Of a DNA stretch of 34,295 nucleotides, positions 7,777-16,816 are shown one piece after another. Numbering within the stretch: position 1 is the first letter of the stretch; each line of letters starts with the position of its first letter. Source of the stretch: Sulfurospirillum sp. (lineage in GTDB: Bacteria; Campylobacterota; Campylobacteria; Campylobacterales; QNZT01); contig JANTGR010000006.1 of NCBI GenBank assembly GCA_024762875.1, positions 1 through 34,295 on the forward strand, in the 5' to 3' direction. The notes under the pieces are model-generated. The model had not been told where the DNA came from. It saw nothing but the letters and a program-made list of their open reading frames with translations, and did no database searches. Position numbers and translations under genes: made by a program.

Positions 7777-9408
7777 ATGGCAAATATTTCATTTTCAGGA
7801 TTTTCTCTTGCAAAAGGCACCAATCTCACAGGTGATGATGCTTTTGCAACCAAAAAATTGCATGATATAGCGATTGCTGTATTATGTGATGGTGTTGGCA
7901 GTGCTGAACATGGACAGGATGCCGCCAATCGTGTTACCAGTTTTCTGCTTCAATCTCTCAAGAACAGACCTCTTTCATGGAGTATAGAAAAATCCATTAC
8001 CCATTTTATTGAAAGTATCAATGCTATTTTATATCAGGAATCAATGGAAATGTGCGGGCGCGTAGAATTTGTTACAACTGTAACAGTCGTCGTCATTGCC
8101 GGAGATAGATTGTATGGTGCCAATGTCGGAGACAGTCGTATCTATATGCTGCGAAATGGTGTATTGACACAGCTTTCAAAAGACCATGCCAGTGATGAAG
8201 CAGGAATGGAAAATGTCTTAACAGCAGCGGTAGGAATCGCGCCTGAGATCGATATCTATTATTTTGAAAATGAGATAAAAGAGCATGATAAAGTATTACT
8301 TTGCAGTGATGGCCTCTATAATGTCATGGCAGAAAATTATTTGGCAAGGGATATTCCTCTTGGTGCAAATTTATTGGTTAAAAAAGCCAGTAAATTGATG
8401 GAAAACAACCTGCCTGATGATACAACAGCAGTTGTAATTGATATCAAGGGTACAGATCTGGTCAATGCACTCAAAAAAGAGCAGCTTACTATCCCTCAAA
8501 ACATCAAAAAGGGTGATGATTATGATGGATATAAACTTATAAAACCTTTGGTGCAAAATGAAAGAACCTGGCTTTGTACACAAAAAGGGCAAACATATGT
8601 CATCAAGTTTGCACCTCTTGAAGCGGCTGATGATACGCGTCTGTTAGATCTCTTTGTGAAGGAAGTCTGGAATGCCAAACGCCTTAAAGCAGGTTTTTTT
8701 CCAAAATCAGTCATACCTAAAAATCGAACATCCCGTTATTATATTATGCAGATGATAGAGGGTGATGAAGTCAAAAAATATCTTCAAAAAAGGCTGCTCT
8801 CTGTTGATGAAGGGGTCAATCTTGCGATTTTTTTACTTAAAATGAGTCAGTTTTTACTTAAATTTGACCTTGTTCACGGTGATATAAAACCTGAAAATAT
8901 CATACGCGCACAAAGAAAAGGCAAAACCTATTATAAGATGATTGATTTTGGTTCTATTGTAGAAATATTTTCGATCAATACCCGTGCGGGTACCCCAAGC
9001 TATCTTGCACCCGAGAGATTTAAGGGCGACAGTATCAATGAAAAATCAGAGATATTTTCTATCGGTGTGACACTATATGAAGCTTTAAGTGCAAAGCTTC
9101 CCTATGGTGAGATAGAACCATTTCAAACACCGACTTTTAAAGAAGTAAAACGATTGTCCAAACGCAATCCAAAAGTGCCTCTTTGGTTGGAAAGTGTGAT
9201 ATTAAAGGCAATTTCACCAGATGAAAATAGACGTTATCAAAACTATTCGGAGATGCTGTATGAACTGGAAAATCCTGAAACAGTCAAAGCTTTTTACAGC
9301 AAAGACACCCCTTTGCTGGAGAGAGATCCTCTGCTGACATGTCGCATCGGTCTTGGCCTGGTTATGCTTATAAATATTGTCCTGGTCTATATGCTAAGTA
9401 TGGGATAA
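7777..9408 (+). CDS. Bifunctional PP2C-type phosphatase / Ser-Thr protein kinase with C-terminal TM helix
   Basis: N-terminal PP2C motifs DGVGSAEHG, ANVGDSRIYM, SDGLYNV; C-terminal kinase VHGDIKPENII, MIDFGS, GTPSYLAPERF; terminal hydrophobic helix. Confidence 0.93.
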   Translation: MANISFSGFSLAKGTNLTGDDAFATKKLHDIAIAVLCDGVGSAEHGQDAANRVTSFLLQSLKNRPLSWSIEKSITHFIESINAILYQESMEMCGRVEFVTTVTVVVIAGDRLYGANVGDSRIYMLRNGVLTQLSKDHASDEAGMENVLTAAVGIAPEIDIYYFENEIKEHDKVLLCSDGLYNVMAENYLARDIPLGANLLVKKASKLMENNLPDDTTAVVIDIKGTDLVNALKKEQLTIPQNIKKGDDYDGYKLIKPLVQNERTWLCTQKGQTYVIKFAPLEAADDTRLLDLFVKEVWNAKRLKAGFFPKSVIPKNRTSRYYIMQMIEGDEVKKYLQKRLLSVDEGVNLAIFLLKMSQFLLKFDLVHGDIKPENIIRAQRKGKTYYKMIDFGSIVEIFSINTRAGTPSYLAPERFKGDSINEKSEIFSIGVTLYEALSAKLPYGEIEPFQTPTFKEVKRLSKRNPKVPLWLESVILKAISPDENRRYQNYSEMLYELENPETVKAFYSKDTPLLERDPLLTCRIGLGLVMLINIVLVYMLSMG

Positions 9409-9494
9409 ATGCTTATAATTTAAGCAGCATTGATAACAAATCAGAACTATTTTTGACTATACTAGAATGAGTAAGATCTGGGGATAGGAAAATT

Positions 9495-11075
9495 ATGCAA
9501 ACAACACCATTGGAAAGTTTTATCGATTATAAAGCTGATACAGGCATGCAGTGTGGGAACTATCATATAGATATCCCTAAACTCAAAGAGGGAGAGCAGT
9601 ACCGTTTTCATTTTGATATGCAGGCCTGTGTGGGTTGTCATTGTTGTGAAGTAGCCTGCAATGAGCAAAATAACAACACACCTGATATCAAGTGGCGTCG
9701 TGTGGGAGAGATGGAAGCAGGAACTTTTCCTGCAGTCAGTCAACTTTTTAACTCAATGTCCTGCAACCACTGTATCGATCCGGAGTGTTTAAAAGGCTGC
9801 CCGACAAATTCTTATATCAAATTTGATAATGGTATCGTTTATCATGATGATGATGTCTGTATCGGTTGTCAATACTGTACATGGAACTGTCCATATGAAG
9901 TACCTATGTTTAATCCTGACCGGGGTATTGTGACAAAGTGTCATATGTGTCATGAAAAGCTGGATGAAGGAGAGACACCCGCTTGTGTACAAGCCTGTCC
10001 CGGCGGTGCTATCGAGATAGAAGCGGTCAATGTCGAAAAATGGCTAGAAGAGGATATGGCAAAAGAAGGTGTTGCACCGCATCTGCCTGATATCTCAATC
10101 ACTAAACCGACAACACGTTATACTCTGGCAGCATTTAATGGAGAAGTAAAACCAGCAGATGAACATATATTAAAACCGGCACATGCTGAATTACCGCTCG
10201 TTTTTATGACAGTATTGACGCAAGTTTCTGTGGGTGGTTTTTTGGCACTTTTTTTAGGTTCTCTTTTACATTATTTTGGATTTAATCTGCCAAAACCAAG
10301 CGCTTGGCTGGCTTTGGCAGTATTGCTACCTGCAGCTTTGGGATTACCGCTTTCTGCCCTGCATCTAGGTCGTCCTATCATGGCAATAACAGCGATGAAA
10401 AATATCAAAACCTCATGGCTTTCACGGGAAGCAGCTGCATTGGGAGCATATGCCGGTGGCGCGACTTTGGTAGCGGCGCTCTATTTTTTGGGTGTTGATG
10501 GTTTTATCATGATAGCATTGCAGGCAGGAGTATTGGCAATCGGTTTAGCGGGAATTTATTCACAGGCAAAGATATACCGTATCAAAGCACGTCCTTCCTG
10601 GGATAGAAGTTCTACCGATAAGAAATTTTTTGGTACAGGTTATGTGGGATTTTTATTAACAGCTTTTGTGATGTTATTTGGTGATGCAGATAGATCGGTG
10701 ATGGCGATATTGGCATTGACACTGCTATTTGGGGCATATCAGATGTTTGTAATATATGAGGAAAATACCTTTTACAAGTATCTGAGTGAAAATGAAAAAA
10801 ACTATTATCAGCTTTCACGTACAAAAAGATTATTGGAAGAGCGATTTGGAAAATTGAAACAGATTCGTTTAATCACTTTGGCAATTTTTGCTTTGGGGAT
10901 GCCGATTTTAGCTATCATTTTGACAGCTTCAGGGATGATTACTGTTGCAGGTGTACTGCTTGGCGTAGCCATCGCAGGTGCACTGACAAGTGAGTTGATC
11001 GGACGATATCTATTTTTTAGAAGTGTGGTGCCTTTGGGGCTTGCGGGGAACTTTTTTGCAGGGAATCAACGATGA
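9495..11075 (+). CDS. Fused four-cluster 4Fe-4S electron-transfer subunit (DmsB-like) and DmsC-like membrane anchor
   Basis: ACVGCHCCEVAC, CNHCIDPECLKGC, CIGCQYCTWNC, CHMCHEKLDEGETPACVQAC followed by multiple TM helices (LPLVFMTVLTQVSVGGFLALFLG...). Confidence 0.9.
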   Translation: MQTTPLESFIDYKADTGMQCGNYHIDIPKLKEGEQYRFHFDMQACVGCHCCEVACNEQNNNTPDIKWRRVGEMEAGTFPAVSQLFNSMSCNHCIDPECLKGCPTNSYIKFDNGIVYHDDDVCIGCQYCTWNCPYEVPMFNPDRGIVTKCHMCHEKLDEGETPACVQACPGGAIEIEAVNVEKWLEEDMAKEGVAPHLPDISITKPTTRYTLAAFNGEVKPADEHILKPAHAELPLVFMTVLTQVSVGGFLALFLGSLLHYFGFNLPKPSAWLALAVLLPAALGLPLSALHLGRPIMAITAMKNIKTSWLSREAAALGAYAGGATLVAALYFLGVDGFIMIALQAGVLAIGLAGIYSQAKIYRIKARPSWDRSSTDKKFFGTGYVGFLLTAFVMLFGDADRSVMAILALTLLFGAYQMFVIYEENTFYKYLSENEKNYYQLSRTKRLLEERFGKLKQIRLITLAIFALGMPILAIILTASGMITVAGVLLGVAIAGALTSELIGRYLFFRSVVPLGLAGNFFAGNQR

Positions 11076-13378
11076 TAAAAAAAATAAAAGACTTTTTGGG
11101 AGTCGATATCAAAAATGACAAATATGCGTTGGTAGATGATGAAATATTTGGTAAAGTAGCCAAGTCTAAAAAGCCTGATAAGTGGATACGTTCGACTTGT
11201 GGATATTGCGGAGTTGGCTGCGGGCTCTATATCGGGGTCAAAGATGGCCAGCCTGTCTATACCAAAGGAGACCCTGCACATCCTGTGAGCAAAGGTACGC
11301 TTTGTCCAAAGGGTCTCAGTGAACATGAAATGGTACGTGCCAATAATCGTCTAACAACACCGCTAGTACGCAAAGATGGCCACTTGGCTCCTGTAGAATG
11401 GGATGAAGCCTTTAAAAAGGCAAGTGAGGCTTTTAAAGATGTAGCACAGAAACATGGTAAAGAGGCAGTAGCCTGTATCTCAACAGGGCAACTACTGACA
11501 GAAGAGTTTTATACACTTGGTAAATTTGTGCAACTGGGACTCGGAAGCAACAACTATGACGGCAATACTACACTGTGCATGTCCTCGGCAGTGATGGGAT
11601 ACAAACAATCATTTGGGTCAGATGGCCCTCCGGGGTGTTATGAGGACTTTTCGCATGCGGATGTTATCATGCTTATCGGGGCAAATATCGCGGATAATCA
11701 TCCTATCCTCAAACTCCATATTGCCAAAAATAAAAAGACAACAGGGAAAAAACCGACTATCATTGTAGTAGATCCCCGTCACTCCAAAACTGCCAATATG
11801 GCAGACATCTTTGTGCCGCTTAAACCACGTACCGATTTGGCACTTATCAATGGATTGTGTCATATCATCTGGGAGCAGGGCTGGGCGGATGAGAGCTTTA
11901 TGCGTGAGAAGGCAAGCGGTTATAAAGCATTTGTCAAACATATCCAAAATTACCCGCCGCAAGAAGTGGCCAACATCACCGGTATCGAAGTCAAAGTGCT
12001 TTATGAACTGGCACGCATCTATGCTGGAGCAGACAAAGCGATGTCTGCGTGGACAATGGGAGTCAATCAATCTGCCCTTGGAACCGATACGGTCTCAGCT
12101 ATTTGTAATATGGCGTTGATGACGGGGAATCTCGGTCGTGAAGGTGCATCACCATTTTCCATCACGGGACAGTGTAACGCGATGGGAACAAGAGAAAGCG
12201 GATTTACTTCTTCGATACCGGGATATCGTAATTTTGCAAGTTCGCATGATAGAGAAGAGTATGCGAGCATTGTCGGTGTTCCGACCGAGATTGTACCTGA
12301 TAAAAGGGGCTATGCCTATCCACAGATTATCGAGGGAATTGAAAAAGGTGAAATAAAAGCATTGTGGGTTGTGGCGACCAATCCGCTGGTGAGCTATCCT
12401 GACCAACCACGCCTAAGGGCTGCGCTTAAAAAGCTGGATATGCTTGTAGTACAAGATGCTTTTATGAGTGATACCGCTCAGCTGGCTGATGTCATTTTTG
12501 CTGCGGCAACATGGAGTGAGAAAGATGGGACTTATACCAACTCTGAGAGGCGTTGTAACTTGGCAAAAAAAGCGGTTGAGCCTATTGGAAAGAGTAAAAG
12601 TGACTTTCATATCGTAGTAGAGTTTTCCCGATACTTTGATGGGGCATATGAACTGTTGTTTGAGGGCTGGGAAGATCCTCGTGATGCTTTTGCTGAGTGG
12701 CAAAAAGTGAGTAAGGGACAGTTGTGCGACTATTCGGGGATGAGCTATGAAAAGATAGAGACACTAGGCGGTATCCAATGGCCGTGCAATGCAGAAAATC
12801 CAGATGGCACACCAAGACTCTATCATGATACAATGGAGTGTACAACCGAAGATGGCAAACCAAAGTTTATCTGTGCAGATTGGGAACCGATGGCGGAAAA
12901 TATCTGTGAGGGATTTCCACTCGTGTTAAACTCTGGGCGTACGGTAGAACAATTTCACACACGCACCAAAACAGGAGAGATAGCTATCCTTGACAATCTC
13001 GCCCCTGAAGCATGGATAGAACTCAATCCTAAAGATGCAGAAAAACTCCAGGTAAAAAGTGGCGAACGCATGGGTATATCCTCCCCACGTGGACGCATAG
13101 ACGATCTTGTTGTCAAAGTCACAGAAGGGGTGAGAGAAGGCAATATATTTGTACCGTTTCACTACAACACAGAGCTTATCAACACGCTCACACAATCACT
13201 TTTTGACCCAAAATCTTTTGAACCAAACTTCAAGCAAACCGCTGTACAGGTGCATAGTGAAAAAGTGCCTGAAGGGATAGTCTTTCCACAGACTGAGATC
13301 GTGGGAGAACTCTCTCATGATAAGGTGACTGAAGAAGTTAGTGGAGTAAAAGTGGAAGAAAAGGTTGCCAAGTCTTGA
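11072..13378 (+). CDS. nasA: Molybdopterin oxidoreductase, assimilatory-type nitrate reductase catalytic subunit
   Basis: N-terminal CGYCGVGCGLYIG...GTLCPKG 4Fe-4S motif, no Tat signal, adjacent to narK and nitrite reductase; overlaps the preceding ORF by 4 nt. Confidence 0.85.
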   Translation: MIKKIKDFLGVDIKNDKYALVDDEIFGKVAKSKKPDKWIRSTCGYCGVGCGLYIGVKDGQPVYTKGDPAHPVSKGTLCPKGLSEHEMVRANNRLTTPLVRKDGHLAPVEWDEAFKKASEAFKDVAQKHGKEAVACISTGQLLTEEFYTLGKFVQLGLGSNNYDGNTTLCMSSAVMGYKQSFGSDGPPGCYEDFSHADVIMLIGANIADNHPILKLHIAKNKKTTGKKPTIIVVDPRHSKTANMADIFVPLKPRTDLALINGLCHIIWEQGWADESFMREKASGYKAFVKHIQNYPPQEVANITGIEVKVLYELARIYAGADKAMSAWTMGVNQSALGTDTVSAICNMALMTGNLGREGASPFSITGQCNAMGTRESGFTSSIPGYRNFASSHDREEYASIVGVPTEIVPDKRGYAYPQIIEGIEKGEIKALWVVATNPLVSYPDQPRLRAALKKLDMLVVQDAFMSDTAQLADVIFAAATWSEKDGTYTNSERRCNLAKKAVEPIGKSKSDFHIVVEFSRYFDGAYELLFEGWEDPRDAFAEWQKVSKGQLCDYSGMSYEKIETLGGIQWPCNAENPDGTPRLYHDTMECTTEDGKPKFICADWEPMAENICEGFPLVLNSGRTVEQFHTRTKTGEIAILDNLAPEAWIELNPKDAEKLQVKSGERMGISSPRGRIDDLVVKVTEGVREGNIFVPFHYNTELINTLTQSLFDPKSFEPNFKQTAVQVHSEKVPEGIVFPQTEIVGELSHDKVTEEVSGVKVEEKVAKS

Positions 13379-13406
13379 GATGGATTTGAAGAATTGTAGA
13401 ATAGAG

Positions 13407-13489
13407 TGTTTTGAACAAACACACTAGTGAACGACTCTACAGCCGTTTTACGGCGCAGCCTTAGTGAATAAGTGTGTTTCTTCAGAACA
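13407..13489. repeat. Imperfect 19-bp inverted repeat around a 45-nt structured loop
   Basis: TGTTTTGAACAAACACACT (13407-13425) versus reverse complement of 13471-13489 TGTTCTGAAGAAACACACT, 17/19 identical; inner GCCG-TTTTA-CGGC hairpin. Confidence 0.8.
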
Positions 13490-13592
13490 TGCAATACTTT
13501 ATACCTATAAGCGTGAGTGTGTAAGTCTATTGATTAAAATTTATCCATTAAAGTGCATTTAAAATATTGTTTTTTTTGTACAATAGAAGTAC

Positions 13593-13617
13593 GGACACCT
13601 CTAAAAATCCTAGGCGC
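13593..13617 (+). repeat. Dispersed 25-bp repeat copy 1, nirA leader
   Basis: GGACACCTCTAAAAATCCTAGGCGC; 21/25 identical to the reverse complement of 27711-27735. Confidence 0.7.
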
Positions 13618-13645
13618 CCGTAATTTAATGAAGGATAGAGCTATC

Positions 13646-15526
13646 ATGACAGAACAGATCAAAATAGTCAGTGAACAACGCAATCAGAAAATCAATAAAA
13701 TAGAAAAGATTAAACCAAAGCGTACCATGCAGGAGGCTATGGATCTACTAAAAAGCTATGCAGAGACTGGCTATGATTCTATAGATAAAGACGATAAAGC
13801 TGTTTTTTTCAAATATTTTGGGATTTTTGATAAAGAAAAAAGCAATGGTGCAAATCACTTTATGTTACGTGTGCGTGTTCCATCGGGACAGTTAAGTGCC
13901 TCTCAGGCTAAAAAGATAGGAGAAATAGCCAAAGAATATGGAAACAATTACATTGATATAACGACACGGATGCAGATAGAACTTCGTTATTTGAAGATAG
14001 AAGATTTATATACAGTTTTAGAAGAACTGCAAAGTGTGGGTATCTCTACTTATCAAACAGGGATTGATAATCTTAGAAATATTGTTACAGATCCGCTTGA
14101 TGGACTAAGTTATGACAATGTGATAGAGACAAAAGAGCTGATCGAAAAGATGCAGGATATTTTTCTGCAAAAAGAGGAGTGGGTAGGGACACTACCTAGA
14201 AAATTCAATACTTCCATCTCTGGAAACTATGCCAACCGCTGTAATGTATTTGCCCATGACTGCTCATTTGCTCTGGCAGACAAAGATGGTGAATTTGGAT
14301 TTAATGTTTATTTAGGCGGGCGTGTTGGCATGCTGGCAAAAAATGCGGATGTGTTTGTGCGCCCTCATGAAGCAGTACCGTTTTTTGAAGCACTGATTGA
14401 GATCTTCAAAGAGTATGGCTTTCGTGACAATCGCAATAAGAACAGATTGCACTTTTTTATCGAAGCGGTGGGCATGGAGACACTGATAGAAGCGATCAAA
14501 GAACGCTCTGGACTGGCATTTCAAAGTGCAGGTCATCATCAAGTAGAACTTGAACATTTTGATGCAAAGTATGGAAAAGTAGCACAAAAAGATGGAAAAT
14601 ATGCACTACATGTTGTCGTACCTGCAGGTATATTTGACGGTCTTTCCATGATGGAAGCCGGGCAGATAGCCCATATGCACGGCAGTGGGATCCGGCTTAG
14701 TGTTGATCAAAATCTTTATATCACCGGAATCGACGCAGACGATGTGGATAAAGTTCTGGCATGGGATTTGTTTCAAACATATAAAAATGTCAATACGCCT
14801 TTTTACAACCATATGATTTCCTGTGCAGGTAGTGATAACTGTTCTTTTGGTGTGATACCAGGTAAAGTCGATGCTCTGGATATGTCGGCGTACCTGAGTG
14901 ATAAAATCACACTGGAAGATGCAAAAATACGTATCTACTGGTCTGCCTGTGTCAAAGGATGCGGCATCCATGAGCTGGGTGATATCGGACTGTTGGGATG
15001 TAAAGCAAAAGTAGAAGGCAAGGCAGTACCGGGTGTGGATATCATGATAGGTGGTAAGCTGGTAGCCGAAAGCCAGGATGCGCACACTCTGCTCAAATCA
15101 ATTCCGCTTGAAAAAGCAAAGTATTATGTGGAAGAATTGGTTTTGGAGTATAAAAGGTTGAAAAAACCCAATGAGAGTTTTGAAAAATTTAATGAACGGG
15201 TTTTAGTCAAGTACTCTTATGCTGCAGTGGCTTTTATGATGAGTTATAATTATCTCTTTAAAAACAATCCAAAACTTGAACTGGATGAAGACCCCAAAAC
15301 ATTCAAACATGAAGCTTTTGAAGTCTTTCATTTTGGTGAAAAACTCTACCGGTCAATCACCGGTGAGAGACCATATGGATTGGTGAAAAATTTTGTACCG
15401 GAAGGTAACAATATAACACTGGAAAGCAAAGAAAAATCTGCTGAAATCATCAATAAAATGATTGCTGCCAACAGCAGCCGTGCTGAAGTATTTTCTGAAC
15501 TATTGGTAGAGATGAATCAGTTCTGA
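13646..15526 (+). CDS. nirA: Siroheme nitrite/sulfite reductase, probably ferredoxin-type assimilatory nitrite reductase
   Basis: Cys motifs SCAGSDNC and ACVKGCGIH for 4Fe-4S/siroheme, context with nasA/narK. The track starts at 13553; ATG 13646 (MTEQIKIV, RBS AAGGAT) or 13628 is more plausible. Confidence 0.85.
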   Translation: MTEQIKIVSEQRNQKINKIEKIKPKRTMQEAMDLLKSYAETGYDSIDKDDKAVFFKYFGIFDKEKSNGANHFMLRVRVPSGQLSASQAKKIGEIAKEYGNNYIDITTRMQIELRYLKIEDLYTVLEELQSVGISTYQTGIDNLRNIVTDPLDGLSYDNVIETKELIEKMQDIFLQKEEWVGTLPRKFNTSISGNYANRCNVFAHDCSFALADKDGEFGFNVYLGGRVGMLAKNADVFVRPHEAVPFFEALIEIFKEYGFRDNRNKNRLHFFIEAVGMETLIEAIKERSGLAFQSAGHHQVELEHFDAKYGKVAQKDGKYALHVVVPAGIFDGLSMMEAGQIAHMHGSGIRLSVDQNLYITGIDADDVDKVLAWDLFQTYKNVNTPFYNHMISCAGSDNCSFGVIPGKVDALDMSAYLSDKITLEDAKIRIYWSACVKGCGIHELGDIGLLGCKAKVEGKAVPGVDIMIGGKLVAESQDAHTLLKSIPLEKAKYYVEELVLEYKRLKKPNESFEKFNERVLVKYSYAAVAFMMSYNYLFKNNPKLELDEDPKTFKHEAFEVFHFGEKLYRSITGERPYGLVKNFVPEGNNITLESKEKSAEIINKMIAANSSRAEVFSELLVEMNQF

Positions 15527-15528
15527 TC

Positions 15529-16674
15529 CTATTTTTGGTGGATCAAAAAGATATCTATACCGCCGTTACCATAGCTCTCTGTTTCTCCTGCGATGAAGAA
15601 AGAGCCATCTTTGATCTGGGTAACACCGTGTGCAATGTCCATCTTTTTGCCACCATAATGCCCACTGCCTTTGACTGTACCATTTTGGTCTATCATGATA
15701 GAGAGTATATCAGCACGTCCGTTACTCACAGACCTCGTTGATCCTACGATGAGATAATCCCCATTTTTTGCTGCTGTAACGGCAGTAGCATACTCTTTTC
15801 CTGTTCCGCCATAAGTCTTTTCCAGCAGTTTGTCACCGTCTTCGTTGATTTTGAGTATATAGGCATCCCCTTTGTGATGTACAAAAGATTTTGTTTTTCC
15901 TACCAGTACAAACTCTCCATTTTTCCCTTTTGCAATGGCGTTGAGTTCATCATCTTTCTTGCCCCCATAGGTCTCTTCCCAGAGTTGTTTTCCATTGTGG
16001 TCAAGTTTGACTACAAAACCGTCATAGCCGTTATCACCAAAGGATTCGCTTTTGCCTACGAGTATAAAATCGCCATTATCTGTCTCGACAACCCCTTTGG
16101 GAATATCCCAGTCTTTTCCGCCTGCTGTTTGCCTCCACTGCACTTTGCCCTCTTTTGTGAGTTTGAGTGCATAAAAATCATACGACCCTTTGCCAAATGA
16201 TTTACTGCTTCCAACAACCAACACACCGCCATCTTTAGTCGCTGTTACCGCGGTAGCCTGGTCTTTGCCATCTCCGCCTGCTGTTCTTTGCCAAAGCGTA
16301 TTGCCTTTACTGTCGACTTTGACGATAAAGTAGTCATAACCGCCTTTTCCAAAAGATTTGGTAGTGCCTACACCGACATAGCCTCCATCAGTAGTTTGTG
16401 TGACAGCTGTACCGTAATCTTTTCTCTCTCCTCCAAAGAATTTATTCCAGACTTTATGCCCTTTGGCATCCAGTTTGATGAGCGACATATCGTTTCTACC
16501 TTTACCAAAGGATCTTGTAGAACCTATCATGATAGCACCGCCATCATCGGTTGCTGTGATAGCATAGGCTATGTCATCTTTATCACCTCCAAAAGTTTTT
16601 TGCTTAAAAGATGTCTGTGTGGCTGAGAGGAGTGATAATGTGAGAAGAGAAGTGATCATGATAGATTTTGTCAT
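15529..16674 (-). CDS. Secreted seven-repeat beta-propeller-like protein, paralog of 4381..5586
   Basis: Seven repeats of about 52 aa with FGGDKDDIAYAITATDDGGAIMIGSTRSFGKG consensus; N-terminal signal peptide MTKSIMITSLLTLSLLSATQ. Confidence 0.85.
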   Translation of the reverse strand: MTKSIMITSLLTLSLLSATQTSFKQKTFGGDKDDIAYAITATDDGGAIMIGSTRSFGKGRNDMSLIKLDAKGHKVWNKFFGGERKDYGTAVTQTTDGGYVGVGTTKSFGKGGYDYFIVKVDSKGNTLWQRTAGGDGKDQATAVTATKDGGVLVVGSSKSFGKGSYDFYALKLTKEGKVQWRQTAGGKDWDIPKGVVETDNGDFILVGKSESFGDNGYDGFVVKLDHNGKQLWEETYGGKKDDELNAIAKGKNGEFVLVGKTKSFVHHKGDAYILKINEDGDKLLEKTYGGTGKEYATAVTAAKNGDYLIVGSTRSVSNGRADILSIMIDQNGTVKGSGHYGGKKMDIAHGVTQIKDGSFFIAGETESYGNGGIDIFLIHQK

Positions 16675-16752
16675 AAGAAACCCTTTATAAGAAATACTTA
16701 TGTAATTTTACATCTAAGCAAATTAAAATGCACTTAAAAAAGGGCTCTCAAG

Positions 16753-16782
16753 TTGACATAAATCGATGAAAAAAGGTATAAT
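16753..16782 (+). promoter_or_regulatory. Sigma70-like promoter TTGACA-N18-TATAAT
   Basis: TTGACA 16753-16758, TATAAT 16777-16782, upstream of the 16817 ORF. Confidence 0.7.
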
Positions 16783-16816
16783 ATTCTGATAAGAGATACA
16801 CTTCAAGGAGTATTTC

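Noticed and set aside
4381-16674. Nitrate cluster as a composite transposon flanked by the propeller genes
   Set aside because: The propeller genes are in the same orientation and diverged, with no transposase, terminal inverted repeats or target duplication visible.
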